Shown here piece by piece: positions 6,708 through 14,382 of a stretch of 14,382 bases of DNA. Positions within the stretch are counted from its first letter, which is position 1; the number at the start of each line of letters is the position of its first letter. The DNA lies in the NCBI GenBank assembly GCA_003517945.1, contig DOZP01000080.1, positions 28,431 through 42,812 of the forward strand, given 5' to 3'. The notes under the pieces are model-generated. The model had not been told where the DNA came from. It saw only the letters and a program-made list of their open reading frames with translations, and did not search any database. The stretch comes from Porphyromonadaceae bacterium. Lineage in GTDB: Bacteria > Bacteroidota > Bacteroidia > Bacteroidales > Tannerellaceae. A program made the translations under genes and the position numbers.

Positions 6708-6722
6708 CACACCCCCTCTTTT
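6686..6722. terminator. Strong bidirectional terminator between the small ORF and rho
   Basis: AAAAGAGG (6686-6693) pairs perfectly with CCTCTTTT (6715-6722). Inside it TGTGT (6695-6699) pairs with ACACA (6707-6711) around a seven-base loop; the internal loop is A against CCC. The A and T ends make it work on both strands. On the minus strand it lies 41 bases past the rho stop codon; on the plus strand it ends the small ORF unit. Confidence 0.8.
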
Positions 6723-6762
6723 GTTAAATGATTATGGACTTTTCCGCTAAAAGAATGATTTA

Positions 6763-8811
6763 CTATCCATTCATGGATGCCAGAAATTCCATATTATCAA
6801 CTGTATTTTCAAGTCTTTTTTTGACGAATTCCATTGCTTCAATTGAATTCATATCCGAAAGGTATTTACGTAATACCCACATACGGTTGATGGTTGCTTC
6901 GTCTTGTAACAGATCGTCTCTTCGCGTACTTGATGCGATGATATCGACCGCCGGATAAATACGTTTATTGGATAACTTCCGGTCAAGTTGTAATTCCATG
7001 TTACCTGTTCCTTTAAATTCTTCAAAAATCACATCATCCATTTTGGAACCTGTTTCCGTTAAAGCGGTTGCCAATATGGTCAGGCTACCTCCGTTCTCTA
7101 TGTTACGCGCCGCGCCGAAGAATCGTTTGGGCTTTTGTAATGCATTGGCGTCAACACCGCCTGAGAGAACTTTTCCGGAAGCAGGCTGGACTGTGTTGTA
7201 AGCCCGCGCAAGACGCGTAATGGAATCCAGCAGGATGACCACATCATGTCCGCATTCAACCATACGTTTCGCTTTGTTAAGGACAATATCCGCTATTTTT
7301 ACATGACGTTCGGCAGGCTCGTCGAATGTAGAGGCGATTACTTCGGCGTCTACGCTTCTGGCCATATCGGTAACTTCTTCCGGTCGTTCGTCAATCAGTA
7401 AAACAATCATATATACTTCCGGATGATTTTTGGCAATAGCATTGGCTATATCTTTGAGTAACATTGTTTTACCTGTTTTAGGTTGGGCTACAATGAGGCC
7501 GCGCTGACCTTTTCCGATAGGAGAGAACAGGTCTACTACACGAACCGCCATCTGATCATAGACCTTGTTTGATCTCTGTTCCGTAAGCCTGAATTTTTCA
7601 TCCGGGAAAAGGGGCGTAAGGTGATCGAAAGGTATACGGTCACGTACATCCTCCGGGGCGCAGCCGTTTATTTTATCCACTTTTACCAATGGAAAATATT
7701 TTTCACCTTCTTTTGGTGGCCGGATGGGGCCTTCCACAAGGTCTCCCGTTTTGAGCCCGAACAGTTTTACCTGCGACTGTGATACATAGATATCATCCGG
7801 CGATGACAGGTAATTATAATCGGAAGAACGTAAGAATCCATATCCGTCCTGAATGATTTCCAACACACCGGAACCATTCAGTATCCCGTCAAAATCAAAT
7901 GTCTTTTCTGTTTCTACCTGCATAGGAGGTAGTTGACGCTGGTTTACGTTCTGATTATTATTATTGGTATGTTTGATTACCGCCGGACGGTTGCCGGGGT
8001 GGACCGGGTCATTGACGGCAGGTTGTTGTTTATTTTCCGTGACAGACGATATCGGGATAATCTGATCTAACATGGAGTTCGTATTATTGCTATGTCTGAA
8101 AATAATACGTTTATTACCTTGTTGTACCGGTGATTCCGGATTTTCCTGTACATCTTTATTTTTATTTATTTCCTTTTTTTCGGGTAACTTCTCACTCTCC
8201 GGAGTTATTTTAGGCGCAGATGTCTGTGTCGCCGGATTGATCTGTATCGGATCAATCTGAGCCGGAGTGAAAATGTCATGGATAACAGGAGGGGCAGTGG
8301 CAGTTATAACGTTTTTATTTTCTTTAGCAATATTTCCGAACTGGACTTTCTGGGGGTGGGGCTTTTGTTCATTGGGTACAACCGACACCTTTATTGTTTT
8401 TTCTTTTTTAGGTCTTCCTCTTTTAGCTTTCGGAGCTTCGTCTGTTGAGTCGGATTTTGTTTCGTTATCTCCCTGCTCTTTATTTTTAGGAGGACGTCCG
8501 CGGCGTGTTGTTTTCGAAGATGCTTCGGGGGAATTTTCTCTCGTCGGCTTTTCTTCGGCAATAGTTGCCTGTTTGTTTTTATGGTGGTTATTAACCCCCT
8601 TCTGAGCCATTTTTTCTTTTTTACGGGCTTCTTTTTCTTTTTCTTTTTCTACCTGAATACCTGCCCATGAAATCGCTTGTTCATCAAGAATTTTGTATAC
8701 TAATTCTTCCTTTTGCAGGGATTTTGCTTTTTTGATACCTAATGAATCTGCAATGTCTTGTAATTCAGGCAATTGTTTCTCGTTTAATTCAAGAATGTTG
8801 TATTTTTGCAT
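6763..8811 (-). CDS. rho: Transcription termination factor Rho with long disordered insertion
   Basis: The protein has 682 residues from the ATG at 8811 ([20 protein letters not shown]). An in-frame ATG 24 codons upstream adds a segment foreign to the family and is rejected. Residues 1-45 are the Rho N-terminal domain. Residues of about 51-305 are a low-complexity, Lys/Glu/Pro/Asn-rich insertion. Residues of about 308-390 are the RNA-binding cold-shock-like fold ([20 protein letters not shown]). The ATPase follows: Walker A AQPKTGKT (442-449), Walker B VVILLDS (524-530), then [21 protein letters not shown] (Q loop region) and a conserved C-terminus. Rho is a hexameric RNA helicase that ends transcription. 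Such an insertion makes this protein much longer than the roughly 420 residues of E. coli Rho; in Bacteroides thetaiotaomicron a comparable region is reported to drive phase separation. The gene has its own promoter at 8971-9001 and a leader of about 150 bases. Confidence 0.96.
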   Translation of the reverse strand: MQKYNILELNEKQLPELQDIADSLGIKKAKSLQKEELVYKILDEQAISWAGIQVEKEKEKEARKKEKMAQKGVNNHHKNKQATIAEEKPTRENSPEASSKTTRRGRPPKNKEQGDNETKSDSTDEAPKAKRGRPKKEKTIKVSVVPNEQKPHPQKVQFGNIAKENKNVITATAPPVIHDIFTPAQIDPIQINPATQTSAPKITPESEKLPEKKEINKNKDVQENPESPVQQGNKRIIFRHSNNTNSMLDQIIPISSVTENKQQPAVNDPVHPGNRPAVIKHTNNNNQNVNQRQLPPMQVETEKTFDFDGILNGSGVLEIIQDGYGFLRSSDYNYLSSPDDIYVSQSQVKLFGLKTGDLVEGPIRPPKEGEKYFPLVKVDKINGCAPEDVRDRIPFDHLTPLFPDEKFRLTEQRSNKVYDQMAVRVVDLFSPIGKGQRGLIVAQPKTGKTMLLKDIANAIAKNHPEVYMIVLLIDERPEEVTDMARSVDAEVIASTFDEPAERHVKIADIVLNKAKRMVECGHDVVILLDSITRLARAYNTVQPASGKVLSGGVDANALQKPKRFFGAARNIENGGSLTILATALTETGSKMDDVIFEEFKGTGNMELQLDRKLSNKRIYPAVDIIASSTRRDDLLQDEATINRMWVLRKYLSDMNSIEAMEFVKKRLENTVDNMEFLASMNG

Positions 8812-8970
8812 ATTAAATGAATAAATAATAAAATTCCGGTTAGTAAGTATAAAATATAATCGTGGTACTATATGTGAATACACTATTCTACTAAAAGAAA
8901 TACTGTTTTTTTAAATTTTTGGATTTTTTTGTCGAAATATATCCATGTACCCATGGGGATAAAGACACTA

Positions 8971-9001
8971 CAAAGATATATATTCTTTTTAATAAATGCA
9001 A
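8971..9001 (-). promoter_or_regulatory. Promoter of rho
   Basis: The minus strand reads TTGC (8998-9001), 19 bases, then TATCTTTG (8971-8978), a perfect -7 box. Transcription would start near 8964, leaving a leader of about 150 bases. The -33 region overlaps the last codons of tilS, so rho can be transcribed apart from the upstream operon. Confidence 0.6.
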
Positions 9002-10338
9002 TTTTTTGGAGAAAAATTTATGACAAGCGCTGTTTTTGTTTGACTGTCAATGCGGAACCGGTTATCTGTTCGTTTACCAATAATCCATATAATCTCCTGA
9101 TTACTACATAGAATCCATGTTTCTTCTTTTTCCGGAAGACTTATTTTGTGGTTTGAAAAATAATCACTTAATTTTTGACGCCCTTTCATTCCGAATGGAA
9201 TAAACCAGTCGCCGGGTTGCCATTTACGCAGTGTAAGAGGAAATATTATTTTGTCGTAGTCAAATGTTGCGATAAACGGGGATCTGTCTATCCTGAACGA
9301 ATCGTTGACCGCGACGGTTTTAGCCGACAAAGAGATGGGTAAGTGTTGCCAGTCTGTAGTTTCGTTTATCTGATATTTTTCCGTTATTTTATGATCGGAT
9401 CTGAAAATAATCAATTCGTCGCGGTCTTTCAGCAGTTTGTATTCCGATTCCGCCGCATGGAATATTTTTCCCGTTTCGCCTGTCAGAGCGCGAAATATAT
9501 CTTTTGATATGCTCCGTGAGAATCCGTAATCTTTCAATAACTCATATAGGATTGTTTGAGGAGCCGGTTGTTGCATCAGCTTTTCGATTGACAGATGGAT
9601 ACGGCCGTTGTCGCGTAGTTCCGTCAGTAATACTTTGGCTTGCCGGATGGTTTGTGAATAAATATATTCCGCATCCGCCAGGTTTTCGGAGGTTCTGGCA
9701 AGCGCTTGACGAACGGAGGGATTAACCTGTTCCATCAACGGGAGCAATCGTAAACGTATAAAATTGCGGGTATATTCGTCGGACAAATTGGAACTATCCG
9801 TCATATATTCTATATGTTGTTCTTCCAGGTATTGTATAATTTCTTTCCGGTTTACGCAGCGTAAAGGACGGATGATGGTTCCGTTTTTAGGGCGTATTCC
9901 GCAAAGTCCGCGTATTCCGGTTCCCCGCATCATGTTGAGAAGCATCGTTTCGATGCTGTCGTCCTCATGATGCGCTACTGCAATAGCCTGTGCGTCGTAT
10001 TTTGTTCGTATCGTTTCAAACCATCCATAACGTAGTTCGCGTGCCGCCATTTCGATGGAGATCTGTTTTTGTGCGGCGTGCAACGGAGTATTGAAATCAA
10101 CCTTCTCAAAAGGTATTTTGTATTTCTCTGCGAACAGGCGGCAAAATTTTTCGTCCCGGTCCGACTCCGTACCGCGAAGATGGAAGTTGCAATGAGCGGC
10201 GATGCATTTATATCCTAACCGGTATAACAGATACAATAATAAGACGGAATCACCTCCTCCGCTGAATCCAATAATTACAGGATTGTCAAAAGTCAGCAGG
10301 TGATTCGTCTCAATATATGTTTGAACCTTGCGTATCAA
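8989..10338 (-). CDS. tilS: tRNA(Ile)-lysidine synthase
   Basis: The protein has 449 residues, usual for the longer form of the family. It joins lysine to C34 of the CAU anticodon of a minor tRNA-Ile using ATP, so that the tRNA reads AUA. The PP-loop ATP site SGGGDS is at residues 26-31. Further conserved blocks are AAHCNFHLRGTESDRDEKFC, AVAHHEDDSIETMLLNMMRG and DSSNLSDEYTRNFIRLRLLP. The C-terminal TilS domain shows LRKWQPGDWFIPFGMKGRQK and LSDYF. The start is supported by the short gap of 17 bases to the upstream zinc-ribbon gene and by the usual distance to the PP-loop. It is probably the last gene of the aspS operon. No clear terminator follows; the rho promoter lies at its end. Confidence 0.95.
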   Translation of the reverse strand: MIRKVQTYIETNHLLTFDNPVIIGFSGGGDSVLLLYLLYRLGYKCIAAHCNFHLRGTESDRDEKFCRLFAEKYKIPFEKVDFNTPLHAAQKQISIEMAARELRYGWFETIRTKYDAQAIAVAHHEDDSIETMLLNMMRGTGIRGLCGIRPKNGTIIRPLRCVNRKEIIQYLEEQHIEYMTDSSNLSDEYTRNFIRLRLLPLMEQVNPSVRQALARTSENLADAEYIYSQTIRQAKVLLTELRDNGRIHLSIEKLMQQPAPQTILYELLKDYGFSRSISKDIFRALTGETGKIFHAAESEYKLLKDRDELIIFRSDHKITEKYQINETTDWQHLPISLSAKTVAVNDSFRIDRSPFIATFDYDKIIFPLTLRKWQPGDWFIPFGMKGRQKLSDYFSNHKISLPEKEETWILCSNQEIIWIIGKRTDNRFRIDSQTKTALVINFSPKNCIY

Positions 10339-10355
10339 CGCTTTATTCCGGGTAA

Positions 10356-11288
10356 TTATTTTTCGATAGCGTTTGCTAATTCCGGGTCAATCATGACGCG
10401 TCCGCAATATTCACAAACGATAATTTTTTTGTGCAGTTTTATATCTAATTGTTTCTGTGGCGGAATTTTGTTAAAGCAACCGCCGCATGCATCCCGTTCG
10501 ATATTTACGATAGCCAAACCATTACGGGCTCCTTTGCGTATCCGTTTGAATGCATTTAAAAGGCGCGGTTCGATTTTTTCTTCGATTGATTTAGCTTTCT
10601 CACGTAATTTTTCTTCTTCCTGACGTGTTTCGGCAATGATTTCCTGAAGTTCTTTTTTCTTTTGTTCGAGGTCTATTTTACGCCCTTCCAGCATTTCTTT
10701 GCTTCCTGCAATACTTTCTTTCTTCTGTTTGATGGTCGCATTGAACTCTTTTATTTTCTTTTCTGAAAATTCAACTTCAAGCTCCTGAAATTCAACCTCT
10801 TTTGATAGATTATCAAACTCGCGGTTGTTACGCACCTGATCTAACTGGCTCTTATATTTCTCAGTCAGCAGCTTGGATTCGGATATTTTGTTTTTCTGAG
10901 CCGTTACATTGTCTTCAAATTCCTGTATTTCCGCTTGGTATTTTTCCAGACGGGTTTTAAGACCGGCTATTTCATCTTCGAGATCCTGTACTTCTAAAGG
11001 AAGCTCGCCGCGTAATGTTTTTATTTTGTCAATATCGGAAACTACCGATTGCAGTTTATACAACATGTATAACTTTTCCTCAACAGTAAAGTCTTTCGCA
11101 TCTTTATTTTTCAATGATGATGCATCCACAACTATTTCTTCTGCGGGCGCAACTTCTTTTGTTTCTTTTTTGTCGGCGACAGTTTTTCTGGAAGTGATTT
11201 TTTTTGCCATTTCCGTTTCTGCTCCTTCATTTTTAATCGTTGCTTTTACAGTCTCATTATCTGCTTTGGCTTCAGTCTTTTTTGCCAT
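10356..11288 (-). CDS. Coiled-coil protein with C-terminal C4 zinc ribbon
   Basis: The protein has 310 residues. Residues of about 68-240 are a long charged helix with coiled-coil character (LYKLQSVVSDIDKIKTLRGE, LPLEVQDLEDEIAGLKTRLE). The C-terminus is a zinc ribbon with Cys268, Cys271, Cys292 and Cys295 (CGGC and CEYC). This is the DUF164/CT398-like zinc-ribbon family found widely in bacteria, whose function is not settled. Residues 1-67 are a Lys/Ala/Glu-rich, probably disordered extension before the conserved core that begins near VEEKLYMLYKL. The gene starts 2 bases after the stop of the Nif3-family gene, a neighbourhood that recurs in Bacteroidota, and so is probably translated from the same message. 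Confidence 0.88.
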   Translation of the reverse strand: MAKKTEAKADNETVKATIKNEGAETEMAKKITSRKTVADKKETKEVAPAEEIVVDASSLKNKDAKDFTVEEKLYMLYKLQSVVSDIDKIKTLRGELPLEVQDLEDEIAGLKTRLEKYQAEIQEFEDNVTAQKNKISESKLLTEKYKSQLDQVRNNREFDNLSKEVEFQELEVEFSEKKIKEFNATIKQKKESIAGSKEMLEGRKIDLEQKKKELQEIIAETRQEEEKLREKAKSIEEKIEPRLLNAFKRIRKGARNGLAIVNIERDACGGCFNKIPPQKQLDIKLHKKIIVCEYCGRVMIDPELANAIEK

Positions 11289-11290
11289 GC

Positions 11291-12385
11291 TTATAAGTAT
11301 TTAATAGGGTTTGAATTTGCTATTGAATTTTGCACCGCAAAGGTAGGAAATTTTTTTGATATAATGTGATAGAATATGTCTTTTGTGCAAATCTCACTTT
11401 CATAATGGCCTATTACAGCGAGTAAAAGGTGATTTTCCACATCATAAAAATCGTTATATTTGGCCTCTCCGGTGATGAAGATATCGGCACCTGATGTAAT
11501 TGCTTCGTTTATAAGAAATGCCCCATTGCCGCCGCATATGGAAACCGTTCGTAACTTACGTCCGGTCAGTGAGGAATGTTTAAGACATTCCACGTTCAAC
11601 ACATCTTTTATCCGTTGCAAAAAAATTAATTCGTCTTCCCATTCCGGCAGAATACCGATAATTCCGCTACCTGCCTGTTGCCATTCATTTTCCAGTTTAT
11701 ACAGATCAAATGCCGGCTCTTCATACGGATGTGCTGATAACAAGGCATGTATGACGGTTGATTTTTTGTACGCCGGAAAAACGGTTTCTATCCGTACTTC
11801 TTTTTCAATATGTATCCGGCCGATTTCTCCACGGTACGGGTTGCTGTTCGCGCCGGCTAAAAACGTACCATTTCCTTCCGCATTAAAACTGCATGAACTA
11901 TAATTACCGATGTGTCCGGCTCCGGCTTTGAACAGTGCCCTCCGGAGTGTTTCTGCCGCATCTTCAGGAACAAATGTGACAATTTTCATCAGCTTTTGTT
12001 TCTGAGGACTTAGTATACGGATATCTTCGAGTCCGAACATTTCTGCCAGTTTGTAATTCACGCCTCCGGCTGCATTATCCATATTCGTATGGGCCGAATA
12101 GATAACCATATCATTTTTGCATGCTTTTATCATGCATCGTTCAATATAGTTTTTTCCGGTGAGGGATTTGAAAGGTTTGAATGCTAACGGATGGTGGGAG
12201 ATGATCAGATTAAATCCCGCATTAATGGCTTCATCGACAATTTCTTCCGTCACATCAAGGCAAAGAAGCGCACCGGTAGCCTGTTGGTTTACATCACCAA
12301 TCTGAATGCCTGCATTATCGAAATCTTCCTGAAGATTTAACGGTGCATGGCGTTCTATTTCTTTAATGATGTCTTTAATTCTCAT
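11291..12385 (-). CDS. Nif3-like dinuclear metal centre protein (DUF34/YbgI family)
   Basis: The protein has 364 residues, the long form of the Nif3 family with an inserted CutA1/PII-like domain at about 132-230 (MKIVTFVPEDAAETLRRALF, SAHPYEEPAFDLYKL). The two metal ions are expected at His64 and His65 (ISHHPL), Asp103 (HTNMD), and His327 and Glu331 (GHYESE). All five ligands are present. The family is often labelled GTP cyclohydrolase 1 type 2, but its true reaction is not settled. The start (MRIKDIIKEIERHAPLNLQE) fits the family and lies 3 bases after the aspS stop. It is probably the second gene of the aspS operon. Confidence 0.92.
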   Translation of the reverse strand: MRIKDIIKEIERHAPLNLQEDFDNAGIQIGDVNQQATGALLCLDVTEEIVDEAINAGFNLIISHHPLAFKPFKSLTGKNYIERCMIKACKNDMVIYSAHTNMDNAAGGVNYKLAEMFGLEDIRILSPQKQKLMKIVTFVPEDAAETLRRALFKAGAGHIGNYSSCSFNAEGNGTFLAGANSNPYRGEIGRIHIEKEVRIETVFPAYKKSTVIHALLSAHPYEEPAFDLYKLENEWQQAGSGIIGILPEWEDELIFLQRIKDVLNVECLKHSSLTGRKLRTVSICGGNGAFLINEAITSGADIFITGEAKYNDFYDVENHLLLAVIGHYESEICTKDIFYHIISKKFPTFAVQNSIANSNPIKYL

Positions 12386-12388
12386 ATA

Positions 12389-14146
12389 TTAATTCTCCGT
12401 ATCTATCCGGATAGATAGTTCTTTCAGTTGTGCTTTATCAAGTACCGAAGGGGCATCCAGCATCACATCGCGTCCGGAATTGTTTTTCGGGAAAGCGATA
12501 CAGTCGCGGATGGAGTCGAGGCCGGTAAATAATGACACCAATCTATCCAGGCCAAAAGCGATACCACCATGAGGAGGCGCTCCGTATTTGAATGCGTTCA
12601 TCAAAAATCCGAATTGGGCCTGTGCCTGTTCTTCGGTAAAACCAAGCAGTCTGAACATACGGTTTTGTAGCTTGCTGTCATGGATACGGATAGAGCCGCC
12701 GCCGACTTCCACTCCGTTGATTACCATATCATAAGCATTCGCACGGACTTCACCCGGATTGCTTTCTAACAATGGAATATCTTCCGGTTTGGGTGAAGTG
12801 AACGGATGATGCATCGCATAATAACGTTGTGTTTCTTCGTCCCATTCCAGCAGGGGAAAATCTACAATCCACAAGCAGGCAAACGTATTTTTATTGCGTA
12901 ATCCTAATTGGTTACCCATTTCAAGGCGCAATTCATTCAGTTGTTTGCGGGTCTTGTTGGCATTATCACCCGAGAGGATCAGGATCAGATCTCCGGGTCG
13001 GGCGTTAAATGCCGCCTTCATCTTCTGAAGTGTTTCCTGCGAATAAAATTTATCAACGCTCGATTTTACATTTCCGTCATCTTCCACACGTGCATATACA
13101 AGTCCTTTGGCGCCAATCTGCGGTCTTTTTACAAAGTCGGTCAGTGCGTCTAATTGTTTACGAGTGTAGGTTGCGGCTCCTTCCGCACATATTCCGCCGA
13201 TGTACTCCGCGTTATCGAATACCGCAAAACCGGAACCTTTCATGATATCCATCAGTTCTATAAATTTCATTCCGAAACGGATATCGGGTTTATCGGAGCC
13301 GTAGTATTTCATCGCGTCATGCCAGGTCATACGTTGAAAGTTTTCGCTGAACGTCACATTACGTATTGTGTTGAAAAGGTGTTTGATCATTCCTTCAAAT
13401 GTTTGTAACACATCCTCCTGTTCAACAAAAGCCATCTCGCAATCTATCTGAGTGAATTCGGGTTGACGGTCGGCCCGTAAATCTTCATCCCGGAAGCATT
13501 TTACGATCTGAAAGTAACGGTCAAAGCCCGAAACCATTAATAGTTGTTTTAATGTCTGCGGAGATTGGGGCAAGGCATAGAATTGTCCCGGATTCATACG
13601 GGAAGGTACGACAAAGTCACGCGCGCCTTCGGGTGTCGAATTGACGAGAACAGGGGTTTCAACCTCAAGAAAATCCGCTTCACTCAAATAGCGTCTTGTT
13701 TCGAATGCCATACGGTGTCTTATTTCCAGATTTTTACGTACCACATTTCGACGTAAATCCAGGTACCGGTATTTCATACGGATATCATCTCCTCCGTCAC
13801 TTTCATCCTCAATTGTAAAAGGAGGGGTAAGGGATGTATTGAGTATATTTAATTCCGAAACGATCACTTCAATTTCGCCGGTCAAGATATGAGTATTTTT
13901 GCCGGAACGTTCTTTTACGGTTCCTTTCACCTGTATGACAAATTCACGTCCTAATTTACTTGCCTGTTCACAAAGCGAAGCATTTGATTCTTCATTAAAG
14001 ACCAACTGGGTAATGCCGTAACGGTCGCGTATATCAATAAAGGTCATGCCTCCCATATTACGGATTTTTTGTATCCATCCTGCCAGTGTTACATTTTTCC
14101 CTTCATCTTTCAGACGTAATTCGCCACAAGTCCTCGTTCTATACAT
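12389..14146 (-). CDS. aspS: Aspartyl-tRNA synthetase, bacterial type
   Basis: The protein has 585 residues, the normal length for the bacterial form. It charges tRNA-Asp with aspartate in the cytoplasm. Residues of about 1-105 are the OB-fold anticodon-binding domain ([20 protein letters not shown]). The class II core begins near 125. Motif 2 is [18 protein letters not shown] (218-235) and motif 3 is GIAFGLDRL (528-536). The bacterial GAD insertion lies at about 285-415. The tail [19 protein letters not shown] is typical. The start [10 protein letters not shown] fits the family and has a strong promoter about 40 bases upstream. It leads a likely operon aspS, Nif3-family gene, zinc-ribbon gene, tilS. 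Whether the enzyme also charges tRNA-Asn cannot be told here. Confidence 0.97.
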   Translation of the reverse strand: MYRTRTCGELRLKDEGKNVTLAGWIQKIRNMGGMTFIDIRDRYGITQLVFNEESNASLCEQASKLGREFVIQVKGTVKERSGKNTHILTGEIEVIVSELNILNTSLTPPFTIEDESDGGDDIRMKYRYLDLRRNVVRKNLEIRHRMAFETRRYLSEADFLEVETPVLVNSTPEGARDFVVPSRMNPGQFYALPQSPQTLKQLLMVSGFDRYFQIVKCFRDEDLRADRQPEFTQIDCEMAFVEQEDVLQTFEGMIKHLFNTIRNVTFSENFQRMTWHDAMKYYGSDKPDIRFGMKFIELMDIMKGSGFAVFDNAEYIGGICAEGAATYTRKQLDALTDFVKRPQIGAKGLVYARVEDDGNVKSSVDKFYSQETLQKMKAAFNARPGDLILILSGDNANKTRKQLNELRLEMGNQLGLRNKNTFACLWIVDFPLLEWDEETQRYYAMHHPFTSPKPEDIPLLESNPGEVRANAYDMVINGVEVGGGSIRIHDSKLQNRMFRLLGFTEEQAQAQFGFLMNAFKYGAPPHGGIAFGLDRLVSLFTGLDSIRDCIAFPKNNSGRDVMLDAPSVLDKAQLKELSIRIDTEN

Positions 14147-14187
14147 AAAAGTTTAATGTTTGTTTTGTAATCTGTTTAAAAAGTAGG

Positions 14188-14218
14188 CAAATGTAATTAT
14201 ATTTTGATAGATAGCAAA
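14188..14218 (-). promoter_or_regulatory. Promoter of the aspS operon
   Basis: The minus strand has TTTG (14215-14218), exactly 19 bases, then TACATTTG (14188-14195): a full match to the Bacteroidota -33/-7 pattern. Transcription should start near 14181, giving a leader of about 34 bases before the ATG at 14146. Confidence 0.75.
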
Positions 14219-14237
14219 AAAGTATTTAATTAATTTA

Positions 14238-14268
14238 TTTGGATATTTGAAAATAATATATACCTTTG
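14238..14268 (+). promoter_or_regulatory. Promoter of the tRNA-Ser gene
   Basis: TTTG (14238-14241), 19 bases, then TACCTTTG (14261-14268): a full match to the Bacteroidota consensus. Transcription should start near 14275, about 29 bases before the tRNA. The promoter is divergent from that of aspS, with 19 bases between the two -33 boxes. Confidence 0.75.
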
Positions 14269-14303
14269 CAACCGCTTTCGAAAATTATTCAGATCGCCAC
14301 ATT

Positions 14304-14382
<79 letters not shown>

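Noticed and set aside
8812..8883. Longer rho reading from ATG at 8883
   Set aside because: It adds 24 residues that do not fit the Rho N-terminus; the ATG at 8811 gives the family start.
11460..11903. 147-codon plus-strand ORF inside the Nif3-family gene
   Set aside because: Antisense shadow; the minus-strand frame has all metal ligands.

Overview
The window looks like chromosome from a member of the Bacteroidales (Bacteroidota), moderately AT-rich. Three things point there. Several promoters have the Bacteroidota form TTTG-N19-TAnnTTTG and there are no clear Shine-Dalgarno sites. The Rho factor carries the long disordered insertion known from this phylum. The protein families present (TamL-type Omp85 lipoprotein, lipoproteins with short AT-rich leaders) are typical of it. 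The species cannot be fixed from the sequence alone.

Layout. 1-1051 (minus) is the N-terminal part of a secreted FG-GAP repeat protein that runs off the left edge. 1052-1659 has no intact gene; it holds a decayed IS5-type transposase (plus strand) between two minus-strand terminators. 1660-2355 (minus) is a lipoprotein of unknown function. 2501-4855 (minus) is a TamL-like outer-membrane assembly protein, transcribed divergently from a SpoU/TrmH-type RNA methyltransferase (4932-5690, plus). 5814-6434 (minus) is a HigBA/RelE-XRE toxin-antitoxin pair whose toxin gene carries a frameshift. 6560-6722 (plus) looks like a tiny transcription unit with a 36-codon ORF and a strong, probably bidirectional terminator shared with rho.

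From 6763 to 14146 everything is on the minus strand and is housekeeping. aspS, a Nif3-family gene, a coiled-coil zinc-ribbon gene and tilS are separated by 2 to 17 bases and probably form one operon from a promoter near 14190. rho follows with its own promoter at the end of tilS. Two of the four operon genes act directly on tRNA (Asp-tRNA charging; lysidine formation in tRNA-Ile). On the plus strand, divergent from aspS, a tRNA-Ser(GCT) gene with its own promoter begins and is cut by the right edge.

I see no large undescribed system here. The observations most worth checking are the single-base frameshift in the toxin gene, the small transcription unit at 6560-6722, the IS relic, and the AT-hook-like and Asn-rich motifs in the Rho insertion.
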